From the NCBI RefSeq assembly GCF_002797975.1, contig NZ_PGET01000001.1, forward strand, positions 4,700,001 through 4,764,000: 64,000 bases of DNA, written 5' to 3'. The translations under genes were made by a program, and so were the position numbers. This DNA comes from [Clostridium] celerecrescens 18A (lineage in GTDB: Bacteria; Bacillota; Clostridia; Lachnospirales; Lachnospiraceae). This document shows positions 47,794 through 56,569 of this stretch, piece after piece (position 1 is the first letter of the stretch; the number at the start of each line of letters is the position of its first letter). A model generated the notes under the pieces. That model did not search any database. It saw only the letters and a program-made list of their open reading frames with translations, and had not been told where the DNA came from.

Positions 47794-49068
47794 ATGAAAA
47801 CAAAAGCGGTAAGAATGTATGGCACAGATGATTTAAGGTTAGAAGAGTTTGAACTTCCGCAGATTGCTGAAAATGAGATTCTTGTTAAAGTCATGAGTGA
47901 CAGCATCTGCATGTCCACTTATAAACTGGTAAAACAGGGGAAAAAGCATAAAAGGGCTCCTCAGAATATAGATACCAATCCGGTGATCGTTGGCCATGAG
48001 TGCTCAGGGCTGATTGTAGAAGTGGGAAAGAAGTGGCAGGATCAGTTTCGGCCGGGACAAAAATTTTCACTGCAGCCTGCTTTAAATTACATGGGAAAAC
48101 TGGATTCGCCGGGATATTCTTATGAATTCTGCGGAGGCGCCTGCACATACTGCATCATGCCAAATGAAGTTATGGAACTGGGGTGCCTGCTGGACTACAC
48201 GGGAGATAGTTTTTTTGAGGCATCTCTGGGGGAACCAATGAGCTGTATCATAGGCGGATTTCATGCCAACTATCATACCAACAAACGGAATTATGATCAT
48301 GCCATGGGGACAAAAGTGGATGGAAGCATCCTGATCATGGGAGGCTGCGGACCTATGGGGCTGGGAGCGGTCAGCTATGGCCTTCAATTTGAAAATAAGC
48401 CGAAGAGGATAGTCGTTACGGATATCAGCGATGAGCGGATCGCCCGGGCCAGGGAAGTGATTTCAGAAGAATCCGCAAAGGAGAGAGGGATCGAACTGCT
48501 TTATGTAAATACCGATAAGATGGAGGATCCCATTTCTGATTTATTGGCTATTACAGGCGGCCAGGGCTACGATGATGTGTTTGTATATGTTCCAGTGAAA
48601 GAGGTTGCAGAGATGGGAGATAAGCTTCTGGCCTTCGACGGTTGTATGAACTTCTTTGCCGGTCCATCAGACAGCCAGTTTAAGGCGGAGATCAATCTTT
48701 ATAATTGCCACTATACAAGTACTCATATCATGGGAACCACCGGCGGTAATACGGATGATCTGATCGAGGCCAATAAGCTCTCGGCAGAAGGAGCCATAGA
48801 AGCGGCAGTTATGGTCACTCATGTGGGTGGGATTGACAGCATTGCAGAAGCAACGAAAAATCTGCCTTCCATTCCTGGCGGAAAGAAGCTTGCCTACACA
48901 CAATTTGATATGCCTTTGACAGCCATTGAAGACTTTGAAGAGCTGGGCAGCACCGATCCACTGTTTAAGAAACTGAACGATTCCTGTAAGGCGCACAAGG
49001 GATTGTGGAATGGGGAAGCAGAAAAGATACTATTTGATCATTTTGGAATAGATCAAAAGGAATTGTAA
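47794..49068 (+). CDS. Zinc-type MDR dehydrogenase resembling L-sorbose-1-phosphate reductase
   Basis: 424 residues of the medium-chain dehydrogenase family. Catalytic zinc region VMSDSICMSTYKLVKQG and VGHECSGLI; the NAD(P)-binding ILIMGGCGPMGLGAV lies near residue 185. Overall pattern and length recall SorE, which reduces L-sorbose-1-phosphate to D-glucitol-6-phosphate. With PTS import of a hexitol, it may run in the oxidative direction on a hexitol phosphate, supplying the PfkB kinase. ATG 47794 behind TTGGAGG. Last gene of the operon. Confidence 0.82.
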   Translation: MKTKAVRMYGTDDLRLEEFELPQIAENEILVKVMSDSICMSTYKLVKQGKKHKRAPQNIDTNPVIVGHECSGLIVEVGKKWQDQFRPGQKFSLQPALNYMGKLDSPGYSYEFCGGACTYCIMPNEVMELGCLLDYTGDSFFEASLGEPMSCIIGGFHANYHTNKRNYDHAMGTKVDGSILIMGGCGPMGLGAVSYGLQFENKPKRIVVTDISDERIARAREVISEESAKERGIELLYVNTDKMEDPISDLLAITGGQGYDDVFVYVPVKEVAEMGDKLLAFDGCMNFFAGPSDSQFKAEINLYNCHYTSTHIMGTTGGNTDDLIEANKLSAEGAIEAAVMVTHVGGIDSIAEATKNLPSIPGGKKLAYTQFDMPLTAIEDFEELGSTDPLFKKLNDSCKAHKGLWNGEAEKILFDHFGIDQKEL

Positions 49069-49095
49069 AATATAAATAAAGAAAAAAATTTATGT

Positions 49096-49137
49096 ATGCT
49101 GTATTCTGCCATTTATAGGAAGGATACAGCATTTTTA
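49096..49137 (+). terminator. Terminator after the hexitol operon
   Basis: ATGCTGTAT / ATACAGCAT stem followed by T5. Confidence 0.85.
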
Positions 49138-49274
49138 ATCAGCTGTGCGGAAATGACAGGATATTTCCCATGGTTAATCGCCCGGATGTCTTTGTTTCCT
49201 GGTAAATTTCGGGAATTATGCAATAATGCCGTAAATTTTAGAATTGTTTTATAAATTCTCTTGTCCATGTGTGT

Positions 49275-49280
49275 TATAAT
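49275..49280 (+). promoter_or_regulatory. -10 element before the two-component genes
   Basis: TATAAT at 49275-49280, no convincing -35. The 200 bases before it are AT-rich and hold nothing else I can name. Confidence 0.4.
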
Positions 49281-49343
49281 ACCCTAAGAAATATTAATTT
49301 TTCGTTATAAATAAAGTTTCAGAGCATGGGAGAGACGAGAATA

Positions 49344-50840
49344 GTGAAATTAAGATTGAGAACCCGTCTTGTTGTAGCATTTTTGATTATAACAGTGATT
49401 CCCCTGATCCTGATCTTTGCGGTGGTGGCAGGGCTTGGCAATTACCAGATGAAGGCGTTCCGCAAAGCCTATGATTTAACGGAGCAGATCGATCTTCTGT
49501 CAAGCAATTCCCTGCAGTTATTTAACCGCCTGACCCGGTCGGAACAAAGGGAAATCGGCCAGATCTTACAAAGTGATCCAGGGCAGTTTCAGGATTCGGA
49601 TTTTTTGGAAAAGATTAATGAGAACCTGGCAACAAAGTATGCCTATATGATCGTCCGAAAGGGAGATTCCCTGATTTTTGACGGAAACAGCCATATCACC
49701 CAGGGCCTATATGACCAGCTTCCTAAATATGAGGAAATAGACAGTAACGTTGATGGTGCCATATATCTGGATGGGGAGACACAGCATCTGGTAAAGCAGA
49801 TGGATTTTATGTATCCTGATGGGAACAAGGGGAGCGTATTCATTGTTTCCAATGTGAATGGTCTTCTTCCTGAGATCAAGGTCATGATGGCGGAGATGCT
49901 GACGGCCATCATAATGATCATCGTGTTTACTGATGCGATCCTTATGATGTGGGTATACCGGTCTGTGGTAAGTCCTCTGGGGCGGCTTCAAACAGCCACC
50001 AAGAATATACGGGATGGAAATCTGGATTTCTCCCTTGAGGTGGAGAATGATGATGAGATCGGACAGCTTTGCCAGGATTTTGAAGAGATGAGGATCCGCC
50101 TTAAGGAGTCCGCAGAAGAAAAGGTGGAGTATGATAAGGAAAACAAGGAGCTGATCAGCAATATTTCCCATGATCTAAAGACTCCCATAACTGCCATTAA
50201 GGGTTATGTGGAGGGAATCATGGATGGAGTTGCTTCCTCTCCGGAAAAACTGGACCGTTATATCCGAACCATCTACAACAAGGCCAATGACATGGATAAG
50301 CTGATTGATGAATTGACCTTTTATTCAAAAATTGACACAAATAAAATCCCTTATACCTTTTCCAAGATTAACGTGGCCGGCTATTTCAGAGACTGCGTCG
50401 ATGAAGTGGGACTTGAGATGGAAGACCGCAGCATTGAGCTGGGATATTTTAATTATGTGGATGAGGATGTGATGGTCATCGCAGACGCAGAGCAGCTGCG
50501 CCGGGTCATTAATAATATTGTCAGCAATTCTGTAAAATATATGGATAAGAGGAGCGGGATCATCAACATCCGGATTAAGGATGTGGGAGACTTTATCCAG
50601 GTGGAAATTGAGGACAACGGAAAAGGGATTCCGGCAAAGGATCTGCCCAGTATTTTTGACCGGTTTTACCGCACGGATTCCTCCAGGAATTCCTCTCAGG
50701 GCGGGAGCGGAATCGGTCTGTCCATTGTTAAAAAGATTATTGAGGATCATGGAGGCCGGATCTGGGCTACCAGTAAGGAAGGCATTGGAACAGAGATACA
50801 TTTTGTTTTGAGAAAATACCAGGAGGTCATACAGGAATGA
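49344..50840 (+). CDS. Membrane sensor histidine kinase
   Basis: 498 residues. Two membrane helices (about 8-30 and 175-198) frame an extracellular sensor of some 145 residues; then HAMP (SPLGRLQTATKNIRDGNLDFS), HisKA with phospho-His276 in ISHDLKTPITAIKGY, and HATPase with NNIVSNSVKYMD (N box), DNGKGIP (G1) and GGSGIGLSI (G2). GTG start at 49344 behind GGGAGAG; an ATG at 49326 is also in frame. The stop overlaps the response-regulator start. Signal unknown. Confidence 0.93.
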   Translation: MKLRLRTRLVVAFLIITVIPLILIFAVVAGLGNYQMKAFRKAYDLTEQIDLLSSNSLQLFNRLTRSEQREIGQILQSDPGQFQDSDFLEKINENLATKYAYMIVRKGDSLIFDGNSHITQGLYDQLPKYEEIDSNVDGAIYLDGETQHLVKQMDFMYPDGNKGSVFIVSNVNGLLPEIKVMMAEMLTAIIMIIVFTDAILMMWVYRSVVSPLGRLQTATKNIRDGNLDFSLEVENDDEIGQLCQDFEEMRIRLKESAEEKVEYDKENKELISNISHDLKTPITAIKGYVEGIMDGVASSPEKLDRYIRTIYNKANDMDKLIDELTFYSKIDTNKIPYTFSKINVAGYFRDCVDEVGLEMEDRSIELGYFNYVDEDVMVIADAEQLRRVINNIVSNSVKYMDKRSGIINIRIKDVGDFIQVEIEDNGKGIPAKDLPSIFDRFYRTDSSRNSSQGGSGIGLSIVKKIIEDHGGRIWATSKEGIGTEIHFVLRKYQEVIQE

Positions 50841-51526
50841 GCAGAATTCTGATAGTAGAAGATGAAGAAAGCATTGCAGAGCTGGAGAAAGATTATCTTG
50901 AGCTGAGCGGATTTGAGGTTGAGATTGAGAATAACGGAGAAGCAGGACTTCATAAGGCCCTTCATGAGGACTTTGATCTGTTGATCCTGGATCTGATGCT
51001 GCCGGGAGTGGATGGTTTTGAAATATGCAGGAAGGTCAGGGAAGTAAAAAACACCCCGATCATCATGGTTTCCGCTAAAAAAGAGGACATTGATAAGATC
51101 CGGGGCTTAGGGCTGGGAGCCGATGATTACATCACAAAACCTTTTAGCCCAAGCGAGATGGTTGCCCGTGTAAAAGCCCATCTGGCCCGTTATGAAAGGC
51201 TGATCGGAAGCGGTGTACCGGACAATGAAATCGTTGAGATCCGAGGTCTTAAAGTCGATAAGACAGCCAGACGGGTATGGATCAATGGAGAGGAAAAGAA
51301 TTTTACCACAAAGGAATTTGACTTACTAACCTTCCTTGCCCAGAATCCAAACCATGTATTTACGAAAGAAGAGTTATTTAATAAAATATGGGATATGGAA
51401 TCCATCGGTGATATCGCTACAGTTACCGTCCATATCAAAAAGATCAGGGAAAAAATCGAATTCAATACGGCTAAGCCTCAGTACATCGAGACGATCTGGG
51501 GAGTCGGTTACCGGTTTAAGGTATAA
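50837..51526 (+). CDS. OmpR/PhoB-family response regulator
   Basis: 229 residues. Receiver with the acidic pair EDEE, phospho-Asp52 in LILDLMLPG, Thr/Ser in VSAKK and Lys in TKPFSP; C-terminal winged helix (KNFTTKEFDLLTFLAQNPNHVF, VHIKKIREKIE, GVGYRF). Overlaps the kinase gene by four bases, ATGA type, so they form one pair. Confidence 0.96.
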   Translation: MSRILIVEDEESIAELEKDYLELSGFEVEIENNGEAGLHKALHEDFDLLILDLMLPGVDGFEICRKVREVKNTPIIMVSAKKEDIDKIRGLGLGADDYITKPFSPSEMVARVKAHLARYERLIGSGVPDNEIVEIRGLKVDKTARRVWINGEEKNFTTKEFDLLTFLAQNPNHVFTKEELFNKIWDMESIGDIATVTVHIKKIREKIEFNTAKPQYIETIWGVGYRFKV

Positions 51527-51528
51527 AA

Positions 51529-52287
51529 ATGAAGGAAAAATTATACGAGATACCGTTAAATGATGCCATGGATGCAGATGACGAGTGCCTATTCTGCTTT
51601 CTTGAGAGAAAAGCAGAACAGGAGCTTATGGATTTTGTATTAGGTTCCTGCGCTTCCTATATGGAAAGCGATACGAGAGAGGCCACGGACCGGTCAGGCT
51701 TTTGCCGGATCCATCAAAAGAAAATGTTTGATTACGGAAACGCCCTGGGTAATGGCTGGATCTTAAAAACCTATTATAAGAAACTGATAAAGGAAATGAA
51801 GGAAGAATTTAAGGAGTTTTCTCCCGGAAAAACCTCCTTAAAGGACCGCCTTACAGGAAAGACAGGAAATGGCAATTCCATCAGTGCCTGGATCGAGGGG
51901 AAGGAAAAGACCTGCTATATCTGCGACCGGTTTTCTGAAAGCTATGAGCGGTATGTGGCAACCTTTTTCCACCTGTATAAAAAGGATTTTGTTTTTCGGG
52001 AAAAGCTTGAAAAAAGCAAGGGATTCTGCCTCCACCACTTCGCAGATCTGTGCAGCGGAGCGGATAAATATTTAAGCGACAAGGAGCGGAAGGAATTTTA
52101 TCCTGTCATTTTTCAGATCATGGAACAAAATATGGAGCGGATATCCGGCGATGTCGACTGGTTCATTGAGAAATTTGATTATTTAAACAAGGATGCAGAT
52201 TGGAAGCAGTCAAAGGACGCCGTTCAGCGGGGGATGCAGAAGCTGCGGGGCGGATACCCGGCAGATCCTGCCTATAAGCAGCGGTAA
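51529..52287 (+). CDS. DUF6062-like Cys-rich protein
   Basis: 252 residues, no membrane segment. Two repeated halves each have a CXXC and a C-X2-H: DECLFCFLERKAEQE with GFCRIHQKK (residues 20 and 60), and KTCYICDRFSESYERY with GFCLHHFADL (about 127 and 165). The pattern suggests a metal (zinc or iron) site per half, formed by duplication. I recall the family as DUF6062, without known function. It starts three bases after the response regulator stop, so it belongs to the two-component operon. Confidence 0.75.
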   Translation: MKEKLYEIPLNDAMDADDECLFCFLERKAEQELMDFVLGSCASYMESDTREATDRSGFCRIHQKKMFDYGNALGNGWILKTYYKKLIKEMKEEFKEFSPGKTSLKDRLTGKTGNGNSISAWIEGKEKTCYICDRFSESYERYVATFFHLYKKDFVFREKLEKSKGFCLHHFADLCSGADKYLSDKERKEFYPVIFQIMEQNMERISGDVDWFIEKFDYLNKDADWKQSKDAVQRGMQKLRGGYPADPAYKQR

Positions 52288-52289
52288 GC

Positions 52290-53135
52290 TTACCGGCTAA
52301 GCCGCTTAAACTGTCCGGGTGTATAGCCTGTTGTCTGGCGGAAGGTGCGGATGAAGTTGGAATAATCGTGAAAGCCTGATAAATGGCAGGCTTCTAAAAC
52401 CGTATGTCCATGGGAAAGCAGCTCCTTTGCAAGAGCCACCCGTTTCACCACGATATACTGGAATATGCTGCTTTCTGTTTCAGATTTAAATAAGTGGCTG
52501 ATATAATATTTATCAAGGGAAAGAGCCTGGGAGATAGAATCCAGGGTCATGGGTGTTGTTAAGTTTTTATCAACGTAACTCATGATTGCCTGGGCCCTAT
52601 GGGGTTTAGGTGCTGTTCCTCCGGGGCTCGTCTTTTGCCAGGCCCTGTTAATAAGAATAAGAATCTGGAGCAATGTTGTCATTGCTGTTAAGTCGCTGCC
52701 GTAGGAGCAGCGATTTTTTTTTGCTTCATGAAGACACTGGGCCATGGAAACCAGGCTCTCGTATTCCTCTTTTGAAAGCAGGACCAGGTTGCCGATGGCA
52801 GGTTCCCGGTGGAAACATTCTAACAGGTTGGTGTCAGGGGTACAGTAAGGGCGGATAAAGGCGGGGTTTACATGAATGACCAGGCGGGTGAAGGCTTCGC
52901 TTGTGGTGTTGATGGCCTTGTGGATCTCCCGGTTGGAAAACAGGATTAAATTTCCCGGGTTCATATCATAGCATGCATTTTCCACAAAATACTGGATATG
53001 GCCGTCCATGAGCAGATAGATTTCATGGCTGTTGTGCATGTGAAAATCCACATTTCCGGCAATCTGGCTGGTGGTAAAATCACAGCTGAAAGGCTCGGTA
53101 AATTGACTGTAATGGTAAAGGCTCTCCTTTTTCAT
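52290..53135 (-). CDS. AraC-family regulator of the Gfo/Idh operon
   Basis: 281 residues. N-terminal cupin (DFHMHNSHEIYLLMDGHIQYF, NPGNLILFSNREIHKA) and C-terminal HTH pair (TLDSISQALSLDKYYISHLFKS and EACHLSGFHDYSNFIRTFRQTTGYTPGQF). Start behind AGGAGGAAACC. Divergent from the oxidoreductase operon; the shared gap has an ACGCAA-N5-TTGCGT palindrome. Convergent with the DUF6062 gene, with only two bases between the stops. Confidence 0.9.
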   Translation of the reverse strand: MKKESLYHYSQFTEPFSCDFTTSQIAGNVDFHMHNSHEIYLLMDGHIQYFVENACYDMNPGNLILFSNREIHKAINTTSEAFTRLVIHVNPAFIRPYCTPDTNLLECFHREPAIGNLVLLSKEEYESLVSMAQCLHEAKKNRCSYGSDLTAMTTLLQILILINRAWQKTSPGGTAPKPHRAQAIMSYVDKNLTTPMTLDSISQALSLDKYYISHLFKSETESSIFQYIVVKRVALAKELLSHGHTVLEACHLSGFHDYSNFIRTFRQTTGYTPGQFKRLSR

Positions 53136-53181
53136 GGTTTCCTCCTGAAATAGACAATTTATGCATGCTTCTAGTCAATCT

Positions 53182-53215
53182 ACGCAAACAAATTGCGTCA
53201 AGAACAGTATATAAT
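53182..53215 (+). promoter_or_regulatory. Palindromic operator and -10 before the Gfo/Idh operon
   Basis: ACGCAA-ACAAA-TTGCGT (53182-53198) followed by TATAAT at 53210-53215, no -35 at proper distance; an activator-dependent promoter is likely. Confidence 0.5.
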
Positions 53216-53257
53216 AAATCTATCATAGAATGAGGAAAAAGAAAAGAGGAGGTAGTC

Positions 53258-54277
53258 ATGGTTCGGGTTGGGATAATCGGCTGCGGAAACATCGGTGGAG
53301 TTCACACCATGGTACTGAATGAAATAAAACAGGTTAAGCTCTGCGCTCTGACAGATATCCGACTGGAGCGGGCGGAGGAATATTCGGCCCGTTTTACGGA
53401 TGGAAAGGCGAAGGCTTATGATTCCATGGAGGATATGCTTGAGAAGGAAGCGCTTGACGTGGTCCATATCTGCACTCCCCATTACTGCCATGTGCCTATG
53501 GCAGTAATGGCCTTAAAAAAAGGGCTTCATGTATTTATGGAAAAGCCGCCTGCCATAAGCAGAGAGCAATTCGATGAGCTTTTGGAGGCTTCCGGCCAGA
53601 GTGAGGGCAGGATAGGCATCTGTTTCCAGAACCGGTATAATGAAACAACTAAAAAGGTTAATGAACTTTTGGCCCAGGGAACACTCGGGAAGATAAAAGG
53701 CGGAAGGGCCTTTGTTACCTGGCACAGGGATGCACGCTATTACACAGAGAGCGGCTGGAGGGGAAAGCTTGAGACAGAGGGCGGAGGTGCGTTGATCAAC
53801 CAGTCCATTCATGCCCTGGATCTGCTTCTTTCCTGGCTTGGAAAGCCAGTGAGAACAGAAGCGTCCATGAGCAATCACCATCTGAAAGGAATTGTGGAGG
53901 TGGAGGATACCCTGGAAGCCTATATGACTTTTACGGAAGGAACGGATCCGGTAAGCGCCAGCTTTTATGCCACTACGGCTTACGCCATGGATGCACCGGT
54001 TTTCTTAGAGCTTGCCTGTGAAAAGGGGTTTCTCCGTCTGGAAGGAAACTCAGTCTGGTATCAGATGAAAAGGCAGGAGGAACCGGTGGTATGGCAGGCG
54101 AAAAAATCTTCTCTGCTGGGAAAGACTTATTGGGGCAGCGGGCACGAAGCCTGCATCAGGGATTTTTATGATTGTTTAGAAACCGGGAAGGCCTATTTCA
54201 ATGACCTTGCCTCGGTTCAGAATACATTTTACACCATGATGGATATTTATGATTCTGCAAGAAATGAGGGGAGATAG
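53258..54277 (+). CDS. Gfo/Idh/MocA-family oxidoreductase, first copy
   Basis: 339 residues. N-terminal Rossmann GIIGCGNIGGVHTMVL, the EKPPA motif (Lys is catalytic in the family) near residue 97, and a C-terminal alpha/beta domain with GGGALINQSIHALDLLL. Oxidises or reduces a sugar or cyclitol with NAD(P). Behind AGAGGAGG. Followed after three bases by a second member of the family, then an epimerase, a set seen in inositol and ketosugar routes. Substrate unknown. Confidence 0.92.
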   Translation: MVRVGIIGCGNIGGVHTMVLNEIKQVKLCALTDIRLERAEEYSARFTDGKAKAYDSMEDMLEKEALDVVHICTPHYCHVPMAVMALKKGLHVFMEKPPAISREQFDELLEASGQSEGRIGICFQNRYNETTKKVNELLAQGTLGKIKGGRAFVTWHRDARYYTESGWRGKLETEGGGALINQSIHALDLLLSWLGKPVRTEASMSNHHLKGIVEVEDTLEAYMTFTEGTDPVSASFYATTAYAMDAPVFLELACEKGFLRLEGNSVWYQMKRQEEPVVWQAKKSSLLGKTYWGSGHEACIRDFYDCLETGKAYFNDLASVQNTFYTMMDIYDSARNEGR

Positions 54278-54280
54278 GAC

Positions 54281-55435
54281 ATGGATAAGGTAAGACTTGG
54301 TATTATCGGAATTGGAAACATGGGAAGCGGCCACTTAAAGAATATTCTTGAAGGGAAGGTCCCGGAGATGGAAGTGACTGCGGTAGCGGACCGCCAGGAA
54401 GGCAGAAGGGCCTGGGCAAAGGAGCATTTACCGGAGTCGGTTGTTATCTTTGAAGAAGGAACGGATTTAATCACAGCAGGTGTATGCGACGGAGTCTTAA
54501 TTGCAGTGCCTCATTACCAACACCCCGAACTGACCATTGAAGCCATGAACCACGGGCTGCATGTAATGTGTGAAAAGCCTGCGGGAGTTTACACCAAACA
54601 GGTACGGGAAATGAATGAGACAGCTGAGAAATGCGATCGGGTCTTTGGAATGATGTTCAACCAGAGGACCAACTGCATTTACCGGAAAATGCATGAACTT
54701 GTAGCCGGTGGGGAACTGGGAGCCATCAAGAGGGTTAACTGGATCGTAACGGACTGGTACCGCACCCAGTCCTATTATGACTCTGGAAGCTGGAGAGCTA
54801 CCTGGGATGGAGAAGGCGGCGGCGTACTCTTAAATCAATGCCCTCACAACATGGATTTAATCCAGTGGATCTGTGGAATGCCAAGCAAGGTACAGGCATT
54901 CTGCCACAACGGGAAATGGCATGATATTGAAGTGGAAGATGATGTAACGGCTTATTTGGAATATCCAAATGGGGCTACGGGAGTTTTTGTCACCACGACC
55001 GCAGATGCACCGGGAACAAACCGGTTTGAGATCACCTTGGAAATGGGAAAGCTGGTCTGCGAAAATGAAAAGCTTATGCTTCATAAGCTGTCTGAAAACG
55101 AGCGAACCTTCTGCAAAACGGCAAAGGGTGGATTTGATACGCCGGAATGCACGGTGACAGAGGTTGAAACGGATGGGGAGAATGAACAGCATGTCGGAGT
55201 TTTAAAGGCATTTGCAGGCAGGATCCTTAACGGAACGCCCCTTGTTGCAGATGGCGTGGAAGGAATTAACGGTCTGACTTTATCAAATGCCATGCATTTA
55301 TCCAGCTGGTTAAAGAGAGAAGTGGAGATCCCCTTTGATGAAGATTTGTTCTTAGAAGAGCTTAATAAACGCCGTAGAGAATCAACGAAAAAAGAAGGAA
55401 CCGGTGTTGTATTTAATACAGAAGGAAGCTATTAA
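54281..55435 (+). CDS. Gfo/Idh/MocA-family oxidoreductase, second copy
   Basis: 384 residues. Rossmann GIIGIGNMGSGHLKNIL, catalytic CEKPAG near residue 103, and GGGVLLNQCPHNMDLIQW near 185. Distinct from the first copy by a longer C-terminus. Tightly coupled to it (three-base gap), so both probably act on one pathway. Followed by three tandem repeats before the epimerase. Confidence 0.92.
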   Translation: MDKVRLGIIGIGNMGSGHLKNILEGKVPEMEVTAVADRQEGRRAWAKEHLPESVVIFEEGTDLITAGVCDGVLIAVPHYQHPELTIEAMNHGLHVMCEKPAGVYTKQVREMNETAEKCDRVFGMMFNQRTNCIYRKMHELVAGGELGAIKRVNWIVTDWYRTQSYYDSGSWRATWDGEGGGVLLNQCPHNMDLIQWICGMPSKVQAFCHNGKWHDIEVEDDVTAYLEYPNGATGVFVTTTADAPGTNRFEITLEMGKLVCENEKLMLHKLSENERTFCKTAKGGFDTPECTVTEVETDGENEQHVGVLKAFAGRILNGTPLVADGVEGINGLTLSNAMHLSSWLKREVEIPFDEDLFLEELNKRRRESTKKEGTGVVFNTEGSY

Positions 55436-55436
55436 G

Positions 55437-55591
55437 AAACACCCTTCGGGTATCCCTTTATACCAAAAAGCATGGGAAGCAAATAGGAAACACCCTTCGG
55501 GTATCCCTTTATGCCCAAAGAACATGGGCAGTAATTAGGAAACACCCTTCGGGTATCCCTTTATGCCCAAAGAACATGGGCAGTAATTAGG
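55437..55591 (+). repeat. Three tandem copies of a 51-52 bp two-hairpin repeat
   Basis: ACCCTTCGGGTATCCCTTTA begins at 55441, 55492 and 55544. Each unit has ACCC-TTC-GGGT, then TGCCCA-AAGAACA-TGGGCA (degenerate in the first unit). Related single copy at 6424-6485. It separates the second dehydrogenase gene from the epimerase gene. Confidence 0.9.
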
Positions 55592-55614
55592 AAATGAAAA
55601 AAGGAGAAATGATT

Positions 55615-56463
55615 ATGTGGGATGGAATTCTATTATCTGGTTTTGCAGATGAAATCGATATGGACTTAGGAAAGCAGATAGAAGTATTAAAGAAGCTGGA
55701 TATTCATCATGTGGAGATGCGGGGGGTTAACGGCAAGGGCCTCGTTGAGTATTCAATCAATGAAGCGAAGGAAATCAAAAAGCAGCTTGATGAGGCGGGC
55801 ATCCGTTTATCTTCCGTTGGTTCACCCATTGGAAAAATAAAAATCACCGATGATTTTGCCCCTCATTTGGAGCTTTACAAGCATACGGTGGAAATCGCCC
55901 ATTTAATGGATGTTCCATACATCCGTATGTTCAGCTTTTTCATGCCTGAGAATGAAAACTATGCTCCTTACAGGGGAAAGGTCATGGATCAGCTGGGACA
56001 GTTTGCAGATTACGCAAAGGCCAGCCAGGCCGTACTTCTTCATGAGAATGAAAAGGATATTTACGGAGATGTTGCAGACCGGTGTCTGGAAATCATGAAG
56101 GAATTCTATGGGGATCATTTTAAGGCAGTCTTTGACTTTGCAAATTTTGTTCAGTGCAAACAGGATACTCTGGCAGCCTATGAAATGTTAAAGCCCTATA
56201 TCGCTTACATCCATGTAAAGGATGCCCTGTGGTCGGATGCCAGTGTGGTTCCGGCAGGCATGGGAGACGGACATGTGGAAGAAATCTTAAAGATGCTGAA
56301 AAACTGTGGATATAAGGGATTTTTATCCCTGGAACCTCATTTAAGCGATTTTGCTGGATTCAGCGCTTTGGAGCAGAATGCAGCTGAAAAGAAAAAATTA
56401 AGCGGAGAAGAGGCCTTCACCATGGCCTATGAGTCACTTAAGAAAATACTGAAATTAATTTAA
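55615..56463 (+). CDS. Sugar phosphate isomerase/epimerase (xylose isomerase-like TIM barrel)
   Basis: 282 residues. AP endonuclease 2-type barrel with HHVEMRGVNGK, VLLHENEKDIYGD (Glu ligand), FDFANFVQC and YIHVKDAL, and FLSLEPHL, all as in IolE/IolI and ketose epimerases with a metal site of Glu, Asp, His, Glu. Start at ATG 55615 behind AAGGAG; two upstream in-frame ATGs are worse placed. Probably acts with the two Gfo/Idh dehydrogenases. Confidence 0.88.
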   Translation: MWDGILLSGFADEIDMDLGKQIEVLKKLDIHHVEMRGVNGKGLVEYSINEAKEIKKQLDEAGIRLSSVGSPIGKIKITDDFAPHLELYKHTVEIAHLMDVPYIRMFSFFMPENENYAPYRGKVMDQLGQFADYAKASQAVLLHENEKDIYGDVADRCLEIMKEFYGDHFKAVFDFANFVQCKQDTLAAYEMLKPYIAYIHVKDALWSDASVVPAGMGDGHVEEILKMLKNCGYKGFLSLEPHLSDFAGFSALEQNAAEKKKLSGEEAFTMAYESLKKILKLI

Positions 56464-56523
56464 CAATATCTCATATTACTGCCAACTGGTTATGAATGCA
56501 AGAGTAAGAGAAGAAAATGCCAC

Positions 56524-56552
56524 TTGTAATTTGTCTGACAAGCTGTTATAAT
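56524..56552 (+). promoter_or_regulatory. Promoter with candidate GntR operator
   Basis: TTGTAA (56524-56529), 17 bases, TATAAT (56547-56552). The spacer holds TTGTC-T-GACAA (56531-56541), a perfect palindrome; a near copy is at 57319-57329. Suggests autorepression. Confidence 0.6.
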
Positions 56553-56569
56553 GCATCTCAAGGAGATTA

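Noticed and set aside
55437-55591. The tandem repeats as a CRISPR array
   Set aside because: The units are contiguous 51-52 bp copies without unique spacers and no cas genes are near.
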